Positions 1 through 8,370 of a DNA stretch of 64,000 nucleotides are shown here, piece by piece. The notes under the pieces are model-generated. The model was not told the origin of the DNA. It saw nothing but the letters and a program-made list of their open reading frames with translations, and did not search any database. Every line of letters begins with the position of its first letter. Position 1 is the first letter of the stretch. A program made the position numbers and the translations under genes. The stretch is taken from assembly GCA_900318445.1 (NCBI GenBank), contig ONKO01000002.1:186001-250000 (forward strand). Reading direction: 5' to 3'. This DNA comes from an uncultured Bacteroidales bacterium (GTDB lineage Bacteria > Bacteroidota > Bacteroidia > Bacteroidales > UBA932).

Positions 1-1
1 T

Positions 2-352
2 ACGCCGATGGTCGCCCGCCACTTCCTCTGCGCTCCCGAAATCAGAGCCTGCATCATCGAGACCTACGGCTCCGGAAACGCTCTCTCCAAAGAGTGGTTC
101 CTCCAGATTCTCAAGGAGGCCGATGCCCAGGGCAAGATCCTCCTGAACGTCACCCAGTGCAAGTCGGGAACCGTGAACATGAACCTCTACGCAACCGGTG
201 CTTCGCTCAAGCATGCCGGCGTCCTGTCGGGAGCCGACATCACCACCGAAGCAGCCCTCGGTAAGTTGTTCTGTCTCATGGGAAGAAGCGACAATAACCA
301 GTGGGTAAAAACCATGCTGGAAAAGAACCTGTGCGGTGAAATAAGCAAATAA
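2..352 (+). CDS. ansA: Type I L-asparaginase, C-terminal part (5' end outside window)
   Basis: Only the last 116 codons are present; the frame is open from base 2, so the true start lies upstream. Seen: the run ETYGSGN followed by NVTQC, YATG, and a TTEAAL-KL block near the end. These match the C-terminal domain of cytoplasmic type I asparaginases, which hydrolyse L-asparagine to aspartate and ammonia; the C-terminal domain contributes to the dimer and, in some members, to allosteric asparagine binding. The N-terminal catalytic threonines are off the window, so activity cannot be judged. An exbB gene follows after about 100 bases in the same direction. Family assignment is good; whether type I or a related amidase is inferred from the tail only. 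Confidence 0.85.
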   Translation, partial: TPMVARHFLCAPEIRACIIETYGSGNALSKEWFLQILKEADAQGKILLNVTQCKSGTVNMNLYATGASLKHAGVLSGADITTEAALGKLFCLMGRSDNNQWVKTMLEKNLCGEISK

Positions 353-453
353 TCTTTGGCTATTCCGATTTTTATTACTAAATTGCACGACAAAATTTAT
401 AAGGATATTTTATCAACTAAAATTCATTAATAACTAACAACACAAAAACGATT

Positions 454-1239
454 ATGAAAAAGTTTTTCATGTTTTTGGCAGTCGTCGGTCTTCTGACCTT
501 CACTGCAAACATCGCTTCCGCTCAGGAAGAGGACGCAGCTCCCGCCGCCACGGAGCAGGTCGAAGAGGCCGAAGAGGTCGTTGACCTGTTTGCCGGTTCC
601 GGTGAAGAAGTTCCCCTTCACCAGGCCCTCAAGACCAAGTTCATCGAGGGTGGCGCAGGCTTCATGTCCCTGATCATCATCTGCCTGATCCTCGGTATGG
701 CCCTCGCTATCGAGCGCATCCTGTACCTTGCCTTCTCCAAGACCAACACCACCAAGCTCCTCGAGGCTGTGGAAGCGGCTCTTGCCAAGGGCGGTATCGA
801 AGAAGCCAAGAAAGTATGCCGTGAAACCCGTGGCCCCGTGGCCAGCATCTTCTATCAGGGCCTGCTCCGCGCCGACCAGGGTGTTGATGTCATCGAGAAG
901 ACCATCGTCTCCTACGGCGGTGTTCAGATGAGCCTCATGGAGAACGGCCTCAGCTGGATTGGTCTGTTCATCTCCATCGCCCCGTCCCTCGGATTCCTTG
1001 GTACCGTTATCGGTATGATCCAGGCCTTCGACGCTATCCAGGCTGCCGGTGATATCTCCCCGAACGTTGTGGCTGGCGGTATGAAGGTTGCCCTTATCAC
1101 CACCGTGGGCGGTCTTATCGTCGCCATGATCCTTCAGATCTTCTACAACTACATCATCGCTAAGATCGACTCCCTGTCCATCGATATGGAAGACTCTTCC
1201 ATTCGCTTCGTGGACATCATGGTTAAGAACAACAAGTAA
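454..1239 (+). CDS. exbB: ExbB/TolQ/MotA-family proton channel subunit
   Basis: 261 residues, inner-membrane channel subunit that with ExbD uses the proton gradient to energise TonB-dependent outer-membrane transport. Seen: an N-terminal hydrophobic segment (about 4-22) ending in an AQEE signal-like site, an acidic stretch (23-50), then three membrane segments near 65-90, 165-190 and 205-232. The last two carry the family GFLGTVIGM and TTVGGLIVA signatures. The N-terminal extension before the first canonical helix is common in Bacteroidetes ExbB. First gene of an operon with a small membrane protein and two ExbD proteins. Whether it serves TonB, a Tol-like system or gliding-type machinery cannot be decided here, and a second ExbB lies at 45623. 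Confidence 0.93.
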   Translation: MKKFFMFLAVVGLLTFTANIASAQEEDAAPAATEQVEEAEEVVDLFAGSGEEVPLHQALKTKFIEGGAGFMSLIIICLILGMALAIERILYLAFSKTNTTKLLEAVEAALAKGGIEEAKKVCRETRGPVASIFYQGLLRADQGVDVIEKTIVSYGGVQMSLMENGLSWIGLFISIAPSLGFLGTVIGMIQAFDAIQAAGDISPNVVAGGMKVALITTVGGLIVAMILQIFYNYIIAKIDSLSIDMEDSSIRFVDIMVKNNK

Positions 1240-1263
1240 AAACCCCTTTAATTCCCTATTATA

Positions 1264-1710
1264 ATGGAAAACCAGAAATACGCTAAAATCTTCAAGCTTT
1301 GCCTGGTGGCACTCTTGGTTGTGAGCGTTGTCATCCTGGTCTGGGGTTTCTTCAAGGGATTCGAGGCCAATGACGGCGCAGCAACGGACGTGCTCCTCTA
1401 CTGGGCATACGCCGTGCTGGGCTTAGCTCTTGCTTGTGTGATTTGCCTGGGCCTGTACGTAACGGCCACGACCAATCCCAAGGGCCTCGTTAAAATCGGA
1501 ATCGCCGTTGTAGCCGCTGCCGCTCTGTTCGGTGTCTGCTACCTCCTGGCCTCCGGCGCTCCGGCTGTCGGATATTCCGGCGCCACGCTTCCCACTGCAA
1601 CCGAGCTCAAGATGACGGATACCATCCTCAACATGGCCTACATCGTAGGCGGTGCTGCCATCCTGTCCATCATCTGCGGCGAAGTACTCATGACCATCCG
1701 CAAAAAGTAA
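1264..1710 (+). CDS. Small four-helix membrane protein of the ExbBD operon
   Basis: 148 residues, not recognised as a named family. Four hydrophobic segments are visible near residues 9-29, 44-69, 76-96 and 121-141, leaving very short loops, so it is an integral inner-membrane protein. It lies 24 bases after exbB and 8 bases before exbD. The gene order exbB, membrane protein, exbD, exbD is seen in Bacteroidales, which suggests a partner or assembly factor of the proton channel (inference from context only). No catalytic motif is seen. Confidence 0.85.
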   Translation: MENQKYAKIFKLCLVALLVVSVVILVWGFFKGFEANDGAATDVLLYWAYAVLGLALACVICLGLYVTATTNPKGLVKIGIAVVAAAALFGVCYLLASGAPAVGYSGATLPTATELKMTDTILNMAYIVGGAAILSIICGEVLMTIRKK

Positions 1711-1718
1711 AGTAAACC

Positions 1719-2285
1719 ATGGCAAGAAGAACTTTTAATGCAATCGGTTCCACGGCGGACATCGCGTTCCTGCTGCTGTGCTACTTCCTCATGACTACAA
1801 CCATGGGGGACCAGTCCGGTCTGCAGCGCCGCCTTCCTCCCATCCCGGACGCAAAAACCGCCCAGGACCAGAAGGTGAACCGCCGTAACATCATCATCGT
1901 CAGAATCAACTCTGCCGATAAGCTGTTTGCCGGTAGCGAAGCCATGGACATCTCTCTCTTGAAAGACAAGATCAAGGAGTTCCTCACCAACCCCACCAAC
2001 GACCCCAACCTTCCCGAAAAGGAAGAGAAGGAAATCGAAGGAAAGATTTACAAGGTCTCCAAGGGCGTTATCTCCCTGCAGAACGACCGTGGTACCAGCT
2101 ACCAGGCCTACATCGCAGTCCAGAACGAACTTGTGAAGGCCGTGAACGAACTCCGCGACGAATTCTCCCGTGCCAACTTCGGCAAGAAGTTTTCCCGACT
2201 CACCGAAGAACAGCAGGATATTGTGAAGAAGGCCGTACCTCAGAACATCTCCGAGGCAGAGCCTAAGGATACCGGTAAAAAATAA
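1719..2285 (+). CDS. exbD: ExbD-family biopolymer transport protein (first copy)
   Basis: 188 residues. Seen: a single membrane helix at about 12-28 containing the conserved membrane aspartate at D14 in the TADIAFLLL motif, the residue that carries protons in ExbD/TolR. A long periplasmic domain follows. The periplasmic part contains an insertion around residues 95-125 rich in Glu and Lys that makes it longer than standard ExbD (about 140). Lies between the four-helix protein and a second exbD, separated from the latter by 15 bases. Two non-identical ExbD proteins in one operon suggest a heteromeric stator; this is inference. Confidence 0.9.
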   Translation: MARRTFNAIGSTADIAFLLLCYFLMTTTMGDQSGLQRRLPPIPDAKTAQDQKVNRRNIIIVRINSADKLFAGSEAMDISLLKDKIKEFLTNPTNDPNLPEKEEKEIEGKIYKVSKGVISLQNDRGTSYQAYIAVQNELVKAVNELRDEFSRANFGKKFSRLTEEQQDIVKKAVPQNISEAEPKDTGKK

Positions 2286-2300
2286 TAGGAGGTAAAGATT

Positions 2301-2774
2301 ATGTCAAAATTTGGAGGTTCCAGTAACAAGAAGGAAGTCCCGCAGGCATCGTCCAACTCCCTTTCCGATATCGTGTTCATGCTCCTGTTCTTCTTCATGG
2401 TTACCACGCAGATGCGTGAAACCGAGAACAAGGTGAAAGTGGTCATGCCCCAGGCATCCGAAGTAGCTAAGCTCGAGAGAAAAGACCTGAGCGCAAATAT
2501 CAACATCGGCTCCCCTACCCTGCAGTATCAGGCCATGTACGGTACCGATGCACGTATCCAGCTCAACGACTCTTTCAAGACTGTAGCCGACATCCGTGAC
2601 TTCATCGCCGCCGAGCGCGACGCCATGTCCGAGGCAGAGCGGTCCCTGATGACCGTCAACCTCCGCGTGGACCAGGATGTCCGTATGGGTATTGTATCCG
2701 ACGTAAAGCAGGAGCTGCGCCGCTGCTCAGCTCTCAAGATTATGTACGCCGCACGCAAACCCGCGAAGGACTAA
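2301..2774 (+). CDS. exbD: ExbD-family biopolymer transport protein (second copy)
   Basis: 157 residues, last gene of the operon before a strong terminator. Seen: a polar N-terminus, then the membrane helix with conserved aspartate D23 in SLSDIVFMLLFFF, then a periplasmic ExbD domain with VNLRVD and a C-terminal LKIMYAAR segment. Typical ExbD length. It differs clearly from the first copy, both in the N-terminal tail and in the periplasmic domain, so the two are ancient paralogues rather than a recent duplication. Expected to work with the ExbB at 454 in harvesting the proton gradient. Confidence 0.92.
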   Translation: MSKFGGSSNKKEVPQASSNSLSDIVFMLLFFFMVTTQMRETENKVKVVMPQASEVAKLERKDLSANINIGSPTLQYQAMYGTDARIQLNDSFKTVADIRDFIAAERDAMSEAERSLMTVNLRVDQDVRMGIVSDVKQELRRCSALKIMYAARKPAKD

Positions 2775-2790
2775 GCTTTAATCTTATACG

Positions 2791-2829
2791 AAAAACGGCC
2801 TCTCGTTAACGCGAGAGGCCGTTTTTTTA
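2791..2829 (+). terminator. Rho-independent terminator after exbD
   Basis: A perfect stem AACGGCCTCTCG / CGAGAGGCCGTT with a short TTAACG loop region followed by seven T residues, 17 bases after the exbD stop. It closes the ExbB-ExbD operon. Confidence 0.93.
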
Positions 2830-2928
2830 ATTTTGACACGATGAAAAATGCCTAAATAATTCATTATCAAATAAATAACATATAAGATATTATTCTGCAA
2901 ATATTTTTTCAAGTTAACTAGTGTTGAT

Positions 2929-2936
2929 TACTTTTG
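2929..2936 (+). promoter_or_regulatory. Bacteroidetes -7 promoter box TACTTTTG
   Basis: Matches TAnnTTTG and lies about 38 bases before the start of the gene at 2974, in an AT-rich stretch (2830-2973) that otherwise shows nothing else recognisable. Confidence 0.55.
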
Positions 2937-2973
2937 CGCGCCCAACCACAAAACCCTATTAAAAAGAACTAAA

Positions 2974-3417
2974 ATGCCAAAAATCAACAAAATCCAGATT
3001 CGTGAACCACAACAGCTAGTCAAAGCATCTTTCCATATCCTGGGCAAATATATCCAGGACAGAATCAACGCCCAGGAAAGGCGCTATCACAACGAGAAGG
3101 AGTTGCTCGAAACCATACGCCAGATAGACGATGACTATCTGGGTACGCTCGAGAAAGACGGAGAGTTACAGAAGGAGATGAACCAGAAACACCGGAACAT
3201 CCTTGTAGATCTCAAAGCAGATTATCCCCGCTTTACAAAAAAAAGGATACTGGTATTCAGTCTCACCGCGGCAGGAATCCCCAACGAACTCATCCGACAG
3301 CGGGCACATCTTCCTTACAAAGGGTCAGTTTACACCATGAGATGTCTGATGAAACAGCAAATCAAGGCTAAAAACTGCCCGCGCAGGAACGAATATCTTA
3401 CCTTGCTAGGCCGCTAA
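2974..3417 (+). CDS. Conserved-looking hypothetical protein with a C-terminal helix-turn-helix-like end
   Basis: 147 residues, no named family recognised. The first 90 residues are highly charged and probably helical (a run of EKELLETIRQIDDDY type), and the C-terminal part (about 90-135) has the pattern of the degenerate LuxR-like helix-turn-helix that ends many Bacteroidales regulators: a hydrophobic core, AAGIPNELIRQ, then SVYTMRCLMKQQI. Base composition is more AT-rich than the flanking genes. It has its own promoter box at 2929 and ends 57 bases before asnS, which also has its own promoter. A small DNA-binding protein is the best guess but only by pattern. Confidence 0.7.
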   Translation: MPKINKIQIREPQQLVKASFHILGKYIQDRINAQERRYHNEKELLETIRQIDDDYLGTLEKDGELQKEMNQKHRNILVDLKADYPRFTKKRILVFSLTAAGIPNELIRQRAHLPYKGSVYTMRCLMKQQIKAKNCPRRNEYLTLLGR

Positions 3418-3443
3418 ACTTTGCCGAATTGGCTAAGATTTGC

Positions 3444-3451
3444 TATATTTG
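3444..3451 (+). promoter_or_regulatory. Bacteroidetes -7 promoter box TATATTTG for asnS operon
   Basis: TATATTTG lies 23 bases before the asnS start and would drive the whole overlapping operon up to the M16 peptidase. Confidence 0.65.
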
Positions 3452-3474
3452 CAGGATAAGAAGTAATTAACTTT

Positions 3475-4878
3475 ATGGAAACTTTGAAAAGAACCAAAAT
3501 CAAGGCTCTGCTTGCCTCGGAGCCGGGCGCTGAAGTGCTGGCAAAGGGTTGGGTACGCACTAAGAGAGGCAATAAACAAGTAAAATTCATCGCCCTCAAT
3601 GACGGTTCTACCATCAACAATATACAAATCGTAGCCAATACTGAGCTTTTTAGCGAAGAACTCATTAAACGCATTACCACAGGAGCCTCGCTGGCCGTAA
3701 AAGGCCAGCTGGTGGCTTCCGTGGGTAGTGGACAGGCCGTGGAAATCCAGGCTAAGGAAATCGAAGTCCTGGGAGACTGCGACCCCATGCGTTTCCCTCT
3801 CCAGAAAAAGGACACTACCCTTGAGTATCTTCGCAGCGTAGCCCACATGCGCCTGAGGACCAACACCTTCGGCGCTGTGCTCCGCATCCGTAACGCCATG
3901 GCCTACGCCATCCACACCTTCTTCAACCAGAAGGGCTTCGTGTACCTGCACACTCCCCTCATCACCGAATCCGATGCAGAGGGCGCAGGAGACATGTTCC
4001 AGGTAACCACCCTGGACCTCAAGAACATCCCGCTGGACAAGAAAGGCAACGTAGACTTCGGCAAGGATTTCTTCGGCAAAAAGACCTCCCTCACCGTTTC
4101 CGGTCAGCTGGAAGGCGAGCTGGGTGCCACCGCCGTCGGCGAAATCTACACCTTCGGCCCCACCTTCCGCGCAGAGAATTCCAACACGCCCCGTCACCTG
4201 GCCGAGTTCTGGATGATTGAGCCCGAAATGGCCTTCTACGACCTTCAGGACAACATGGAACTGGCCGAGGAATTTGTGAAATATCTGGTCCAGTATGCCC
4301 TGGACAACTGCATGGAAGACCTCAAGTTCCTCAATGATAAATACGACGACGGCCTTATTGAGCGCATGAAGAGCGTTCTGGGCATCGCATTCCAGCGAGT
4401 CACCTACACCGAGGCCGTAGACATCCTGGAAAAAGCCGTCGCAAACGGTGTCAAGTTCGAGTACCCCGTTCACTGGGGCACCGACTTCCAGAGCGAGCAC
4501 GAACGCTACCTCGTAGAAAAGCACTTCCAGAAGCCCGTCATCCTCATCGACTTCCCCAAGGACATCAAGGCCTTCTACATGAAGCAGAACGAGGACGGCC
4601 GCACCGTCCGCGGCATGGACGTGCTATTCCCGAAGATTGGCGAAATCATCGGCGGCTCCGAGCGTGAAGCATCCCTCGAAAAACTGGAAGCCCGTATCGA
4701 CGAGCTGGGCATGTCCCGCAACAACCTGGAGTGGTATATCGATACCCGCCGTTACGGAAGCGTTCCGCACAGCGGCTTCGGCCTGGGCTTCGAGCGCCTG
4801 CTCCTGTTTGTCACCGGCATGGCCAACATCCGTGACGTCATTCCGTTCCCGAGAACCCCGAAAAACGCAGAATTCTAA
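3475..4878 (+). CDS. asnS: Asparagine-tRNA ligase
   Basis: 467 residues, class II aminoacyl-tRNA synthetase that charges tRNA-Asn with asparagine in the cytoplasm. Seen: an N-terminal OB-fold anticodon-binding domain (about 15-105), class II motif 2 around [16 protein letters not shown] with the following IEPEMAF typical of AsnRS, and motif 3 at the C-terminus, [12 protein letters not shown], ending FPRTP. Length is as expected. The IEPEMAF after motif 2 fits AsnRS rather than AspRS. Its stop codon shares one base with the start of udk, so the two are translationally coupled. Confidence 0.97.
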   Translation: METLKRTKIKALLASEPGAEVLAKGWVRTKRGNKQVKFIALNDGSTINNIQIVANTELFSEELIKRITTGASLAVKGQLVASVGSGQAVEIQAKEIEVLGDCDPMRFPLQKKDTTLEYLRSVAHMRLRTNTFGAVLRIRNAMAYAIHTFFNQKGFVYLHTPLITESDAEGAGDMFQVTTLDLKNIPLDKKGNVDFGKDFFGKKTSLTVSGQLEGELGATAVGEIYTFGPTFRAENSNTPRHLAEFWMIEPEMAFYDLQDNMELAEEFVKYLVQYALDNCMEDLKFLNDKYDDGLIERMKSVLGIAFQRVTYTEAVDILEKAVANGVKFEYPVHWGTDFQSEHERYLVEKHFQKPVILIDFPKDIKAFYMKQNEDGRTVRGMDVLFPKIGEIIGGSEREASLEKLEARIDELGMSRNNLEWYIDTRRYGSVPHSGFGLGFERLLLFVTGMANIRDVIPFPRTPKNAEF

Positions 4879-5504
4879 TGTTAGTCATCGGTATCGCCGG
4901 CGGTTCAGGATCCGGCAAAACGACAGTGGTAAGAGCCATCACCGAGCAGCTGCAGGGCCGCGTGGTGGTGATCCCTCAGGACTCCTACTACAAAGATTCC
5001 AGCCACGTCCCCGCGGAGGAGAGAAAGAACATCAACTTCGACCACCCCGACGCCATTGACTGGAAGCTCATGTGCCAGCAAATCCGTGAACTCAAGAGCG
5101 GAAAGACCATCGAGCAGCCCGTTTACTCCTATCTCACCTGTTCCCGTTCCACCACCGAGACCATCACCGTAGAACCGGCCGATGTCATCATCGTAGAAGG
5201 CATCCTCATCTTCACCTGCAAGGAGCTGAGGGACCAGATGAACATCAAGGTATTCGTAGACGCCGATGACGACGACCGCGTGCTGCGCATCATCGTCCGC
5301 GATATCGCCGAGCGCGGCCGCACCATCGAAACCGCCATCGAGCACTACTGCGAGACCGTGAAGCCCATGCACCTTCAGTTCATCGAGCCCTCCAAGCGCT
5401 ACGCCGATGTCATCGTGCCCCAGGGCGGTCACAACAAAGTAGCTATTGACATCATTACCAATACCGTAGAAAAAGCCCTGCAGAAGAAAAAACGCCGCAA
5501 ATGA
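4878..5504 (+). CDS. udk: Uridine kinase
   Basis: 208 residues. Phosphorylates uridine and cytidine to UMP and CMP in pyrimidine salvage. Seen: the P-loop GGSGSGKTT at about 8-16, the DHPDAIDW motif following the nucleoside-binding segment, VEGILIF, and the lid-region RIIVRDIAERGRT, all characteristic of the Udk family. Length is normal. Starts on the last base of the asnS stop (taATG) and ends with an ATGA overlap with the next gene, so it is the second gene of a five-gene overlapping operon. Confidence 0.96.
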   Translation: MLVIGIAGGSGSGKTTVVRAITEQLQGRVVVIPQDSYYKDSSHVPAEERKNINFDHPDAIDWKLMCQQIRELKSGKTIEQPVYSYLTCSRSTTETITVEPADVIIVEGILIFTCKELRDQMNIKVFVDADDDDRVLRIIVRDIAERGRTIETAIEHYCETVKPMHLQFIEPSKRYADVIVPQGGHNKVAIDIITNTVEKALQKKKRRK

Positions 5505-6211
5505 AATTAACCCCGGACCAGCAGGCAGGATTATATATCACCGTGAGCATCCATCTCGCGGTGATTATCGTTTTGCTGGCCGTCCGTATCGGCTTTGAAG
5601 TGCAGCAGGAAAACAGCTTTGTGATGGACTTCACCGCCCAGGAAGAGGTGGAGCGCCTCCAGCAGCGCATCCGCATGCAGGAAAGGGTGGAAGCCCAGCT
5701 GGAGCAGATGCTCTCGGACCAGGGCGTCCCCGTCCGCAATGTCACCGTGGACCAGAGCACCCTCAAGGACGACCGCGGCACCAACGCCGAGGAGCTGTAC
5801 AAGGAGGCCGAGCGTCTGGCAAAGGAATTGCAGGAAGGGCAGCACAAGGCCGATGACACCCCGGACAGCTTTGCCGCAGTCCAGGAAGAGAAGAAGGAGA
5901 AAAAGAAGGAAGAGGCCAAGCCCTACAGCGGCCCTTCGGTGCTCTCCTGGAGCCTGGACGGCCGCCGGGCTTCCCGCCTTCCCATCCCCGCCTACCGCTG
6001 CTACGGCGCCGGTGAAATCACCGTCATCATCACCGTGAACAACCGGGGAGACGTCGTTAACGCCAAGGTAGACGACAGCACAACATCTTCGCAAGACGGG
6101 TGCCTTCGCACCTTTGCCATAAGAGCCGCCCGCCTGTCCAAGTTCTCGGCCTCGCCGGAAGCCCCCGCCCGTCAGATGGGGACCATAACCTACGCATTTA
6201 TCGCACAATGA
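5501..6211 (+). CDS. TonB-like energy transducer / periplasmic-spanning protein
   Basis: 236 residues. Seen: one membrane helix near 12-33, a very charged, probably coiled-coil stretch (about 45-135) rich in Glu, Lys and Gln, and a C-terminal domain (about 150-236) of TonB_C character: GEITVIITVNNRGDVVNAKVD followed near the end by MGTITYAFIAQ. This is the architecture of TonB/TolA proteins that span the periplasm. It lacks a proline-rich spacer, so it could be TolA-like rather than a classical TonB. Overlaps udk by ATGA and the next gene by ATGA. The window's other TonB lies at 46760 next to its own ExbB/ExbD; this one has none adjacent. Confidence 0.75.
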   Translation: MKLTPDQQAGLYITVSIHLAVIIVLLAVRIGFEVQQENSFVMDFTAQEEVERLQQRIRMQERVEAQLEQMLSDQGVPVRNVTVDQSTLKDDRGTNAEELYKEAERLAKELQEGQHKADDTPDSFAAVQEEKKEKKKEEAKPYSGPSVLSWSLDGRRASRLPIPAYRCYGAGEITVIITVNNRGDVVNAKVDDSTTSSQDGCLRTFAIRAARLSKFSASPEAPARQMGTITYAFIAQ

Positions 6212-7038
6212 GAAAGATAAGCTGTATCCTCCTGTCCCTAGTCCTGAGCCTGCCCCTGTGGGCCCAGGGACAGGTTTCTACCCGCAAGCACAAACTCGCA
6301 GACTTTACCGACAAAGTAACGCAGGTGGTTCTCACCGGCAACGAAATGCTCTCCAGCGCCCTTCGCGAAGAGGTGGTGTCCGGCTGGACGGCATCGGCCT
6401 TTGAATTCTCGACGCTGGAGCGTTTCGACAAGATTAAATCGGAGGACAAGTATTACTTCCTCATGGTGGCCGAGTCTGGCGGCATCAGCTTCCTCACGCT
6501 CCTGAAAGGAGACCCTGAAGCAAAAGAGAAAGGCATCAGCGCCATGCATGAAGTGATTTCCCTGCCCCTTGTTGCCGCCATGGGTGGCAGCGGGCGCGAG
6601 CTCACCTACCTGGGCGGCCTCATCAAGACCGTGCAGGAATACACCCTGGAAGCCATGGAAAGCGAAAAAGTCGCCTATGGCATGGAAGCCTGGGTGAACA
6701 AGAACTACGACAAATGGGGCCACACCAAGCAAATCCGCATCGCCAGCGAGGACCTCTCCGAGAACGTGACGGAGAAAGAGCTCAAGAAGTACCTGGACGA
6801 GGATTTCCAGGTGGTGGACACCGCCGATGCCGACCAGGCCTATCTGGACGCCCAGTATAACACGCTGGTAAGCTACGTGGTCGCGCCCCTCGTCCCGGAA
6901 AAGGGAGACGTCTGCTACAAGATGCTTTTCGAGGCCGATACCCACACCCTCTACTACCTTTCCAAACACAGGATCGATGCCCGCAGGGGTGCCGGCTTCC
7001 TGCCGGAAGACCTCAAGCGCCTGGCCCGGAAGAGATGA
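6208..7038 (+). CDS. Exported protein of unknown function
   Basis: 276 residues from the ATG at 6208, chosen because it overlaps the preceding stop in ATGA fashion like its neighbours and opens with a clear signal peptide (MRKISCILLSLVLSLPLWAQ, cleavage near residue 19). The frame is open further upstream, but that part would overlap the previous gene heavily. The mature part is soluble, acidic and mostly helical in appearance, with no motif I recognise. Its place between a TonB-like protein and an M16 peptidase in a tight operon suggests an envelope role; that is inference. Confidence 0.8.
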   Translation: MRKISCILLSLVLSLPLWAQGQVSTRKHKLADFTDKVTQVVLTGNEMLSSALREEVVSGWTASAFEFSTLERFDKIKSEDKYYFLMVAESGGISFLTLLKGDPEAKEKGISAMHEVISLPLVAAMGGSGRELTYLGGLIKTVQEYTLEAMESEKVAYGMEAWVNKNYDKWGHTKQIRIASEDLSENVTEKELKKYLDEDFQVVDTADADQAYLDAQYNTLVSYVVAPLVPEKGDVCYKMLFEADTHTLYYLSKHRIDARRGAGFLPEDLKRLARKR

Positions 7039-8279
7039 CGACAGGAACCACCCCTCAGGGACTGAGATACGCCGTGCGCCGCAGTGGCCGCGCGGTGGCT
7101 TTCTGCGCGCTCACCATCGGCTGTGGAACGCGCGACGAGAAAGGCTATCCGGCCGGCATCGCGCACTTTGTGGAGCATACGATGTTCCGCGGAACACGCC
7201 GCAAGAGTGCGAATGTCATCAACGGCTACCTGGACAAGCTGGGCGGCGAACTCAATGCCTACACCACCAAGGAAGAGATTGTGCTGCACGCCACCGTCCT
7301 CAAGGAGGACTGGAAGAAAGCGGCGGGCCTGCTGTTCGAGCTGGCCACCGAGGCCACCTTCCCCGAGGACGAGATCGAGACCGAGCGCGGCGTGGTGCTG
7401 GACGAAATCATCTCCTACAAGGACAACCCCGCCGAGGACGTCTACGACCGCTTCGAGACGCTCCTCTTCGAGGGCTCCCCGCTGGAGACGCCCATCCTGG
7501 GGACATCGGCCAGCGTCAAAAAGATCAAGGCCGATATGCTCCGCCGCTTCGTGAAGGAAAACTTTGTCCCGGAGAAGATGGTCTTTTCCGTGGTGGCCGA
7601 TATCGATGAACGCACCCTGGAGAAGCAGGTGCTTAAACTGACCCTTCCCGGCAGGGAGGGCGCGCCTTGCGCTTCGCAAAACAAAGGCCAATGCTACGCG
7701 CAAGGCGCATCCCTCCCTGCCGGAGAACCTTTTCATGTAACCCTTGATAAGCACCACCATGAGGTGAATGCCATCATGGGCTGCAAGGCGCCGTCGCTGT
7801 ACGACATGCCGGAGCGGCTGGTATGCGCCATGCTGTCCAACATCCTGGGAGGACCAGCATCCAATTCATTACTAAACAAAGAGCTCAGAGAAAAACGAGG
7901 CTGGGTGTACGGCATCGAGTGTTCCTATACGCAGTATGCCGATACGGGCATTCTGGCCATCAGTTTTGGCTGCGACCGTTCCAATCTGGATGACTGTGAG
8001 AAGGCCATTGACAAAATTCTGACGCGGGTGCGGGAGGTGCCGTTTACCGATGCGCAGGTCAAAGCCTACCGAAAGCAGCTCCTGGGCCAGCTGGCCATTT
8101 CCTCCGATGCCGGCGAGGCGCAGTGCCTTTCCATGGGTAAAAGCATGCTTTCCTGGGGCCGTATCATGACCCCGGAAGAAACCCGTACGGCCATTGCAGC
8201 CATCACCCCCGCTCAGCTGCAGGAGATGGCCCAAAAGCTCTTTGCGCCGGGGAATCTCTCCAGTTTGATCTATCTTTAG
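7035..8279 (+). CDS. M16-family zinc peptidase (with in-frame palindromic insert)
   Basis: 414 residues, insulinase/pitrilysin-type (M16) single-domain-pair peptidase. Seen: the inverted zinc motif HFVEH at residues 44-48 and the distal glutamate E124 in ETERGVVLDEI, so the catalytic set is complete. The second, inactive half contains the RGWVYGI segment seen in M16B partners. Lacks a signal peptide, so it is probably cytoplasmic. Residues 205-230 (LPGREG...LPAGEP) are encoded by a 76-base palindrome and interrupt the usual PGREPF linker between the two domains; see the repeat at 7648. The last 14 codons lie in the 100-bp direct repeat whose other copy is at 10536. Starts with an ATGA overlap. 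Confidence 0.92.
   Translation: MTTGTTPQGLRYAVRRSGRAVAFCALTIGCGTRDEKGYPAGIAHFVEHTMFRGTRRKSANVINGYLDKLGGELNAYTTKEEIVLHATVLKEDWKKAAGLLFELATEATFPEDEIETERGVVLDEIISYKDNPAEDVYDRFETLLFEGSPLETPILGTSASVKKIKADMLRRFVKENFVPEKMVFSVVADIDERTLEKQVLKLTLPGREGAPCASQNKGQCYAQGASLPAGEPFHVTLDKHHHEVNAIMGCKAPSLYDMPERLVCAMLSNILGGPASNSLLNKELREKRGWVYGIECSYTQYADTGILAISFGCDRSNLDDCEKAIDKILTRVREVPFTDAQVKAYRKQLLGQLAISSDAGEAQCLSMGKSMLSWGRIMTPEETRTAIAAITPAQLQEMAQKLFAPGNLSSLIYL
7648..7723. repeat. In-frame palindromic element inside the M16 peptidase gene
   Basis: Left arm 7648-7672 begins CCGGCAGGGAGGG and ends CCTTGCGC; right arm 7698-7723 is its reverse complement (GCGCAAGG ... CCCTCCCTGCCGG) with one or two differences; the loop is about 25 bases. 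It keeps the reading frame open and adds about 25 residues at the inter-domain linker. Similar structures with different sequence lie in dnaG (15838) and the TrmH-like gene (28290). Confidence 0.9.
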
Positions 8280-8336
8280 GCTGCGGTGGGACGTATAACG
8301 CGTTTTTGCCGGAAAAGTGCGTTACTCGTCCGTAGC
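8237..8336. repeat. 100-bp direct repeat, left copy
   Basis: Identical base for base to 10536-10635 (a further 11 bases upstream match with two differences). It contains the last 14 codons of the M16 peptidase, its stop, and a TAACGC-type palindrome. The 2.2-kb insert lies between the two copies. Confidence 0.97.
8290..8332. repeat. TAACGC-family intergenic palindrome (copy 1)
   Basis: Arms GACGTATAACGC and GCGTTACTCGTC around TTTTTGCCGGAAAA. Belongs to the family also at 10589, 53441, 54844 and 58087. Sits directly after the M16 stop codon. Confidence 0.8.
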
Positions 8337-8347
8337 CATATATTCCA

Positions 8348-8355
8348 TATTTTTG
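8348..8355 (+). promoter_or_regulatory. -7 promoter box TATTTTTG for the insert's lipoprotein
   Basis: Lies 15 bases before the ATG at 8371 and just inside the insert, past the left direct repeat. Confidence 0.55.
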
Positions 8356-8370
8356 CGAAAACCGCTAACC

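Noticed and set aside
7648-7723. M16 palindrome as a transcription terminator
   Set aside because: It lies in the middle of an intact reading frame and has no T run.
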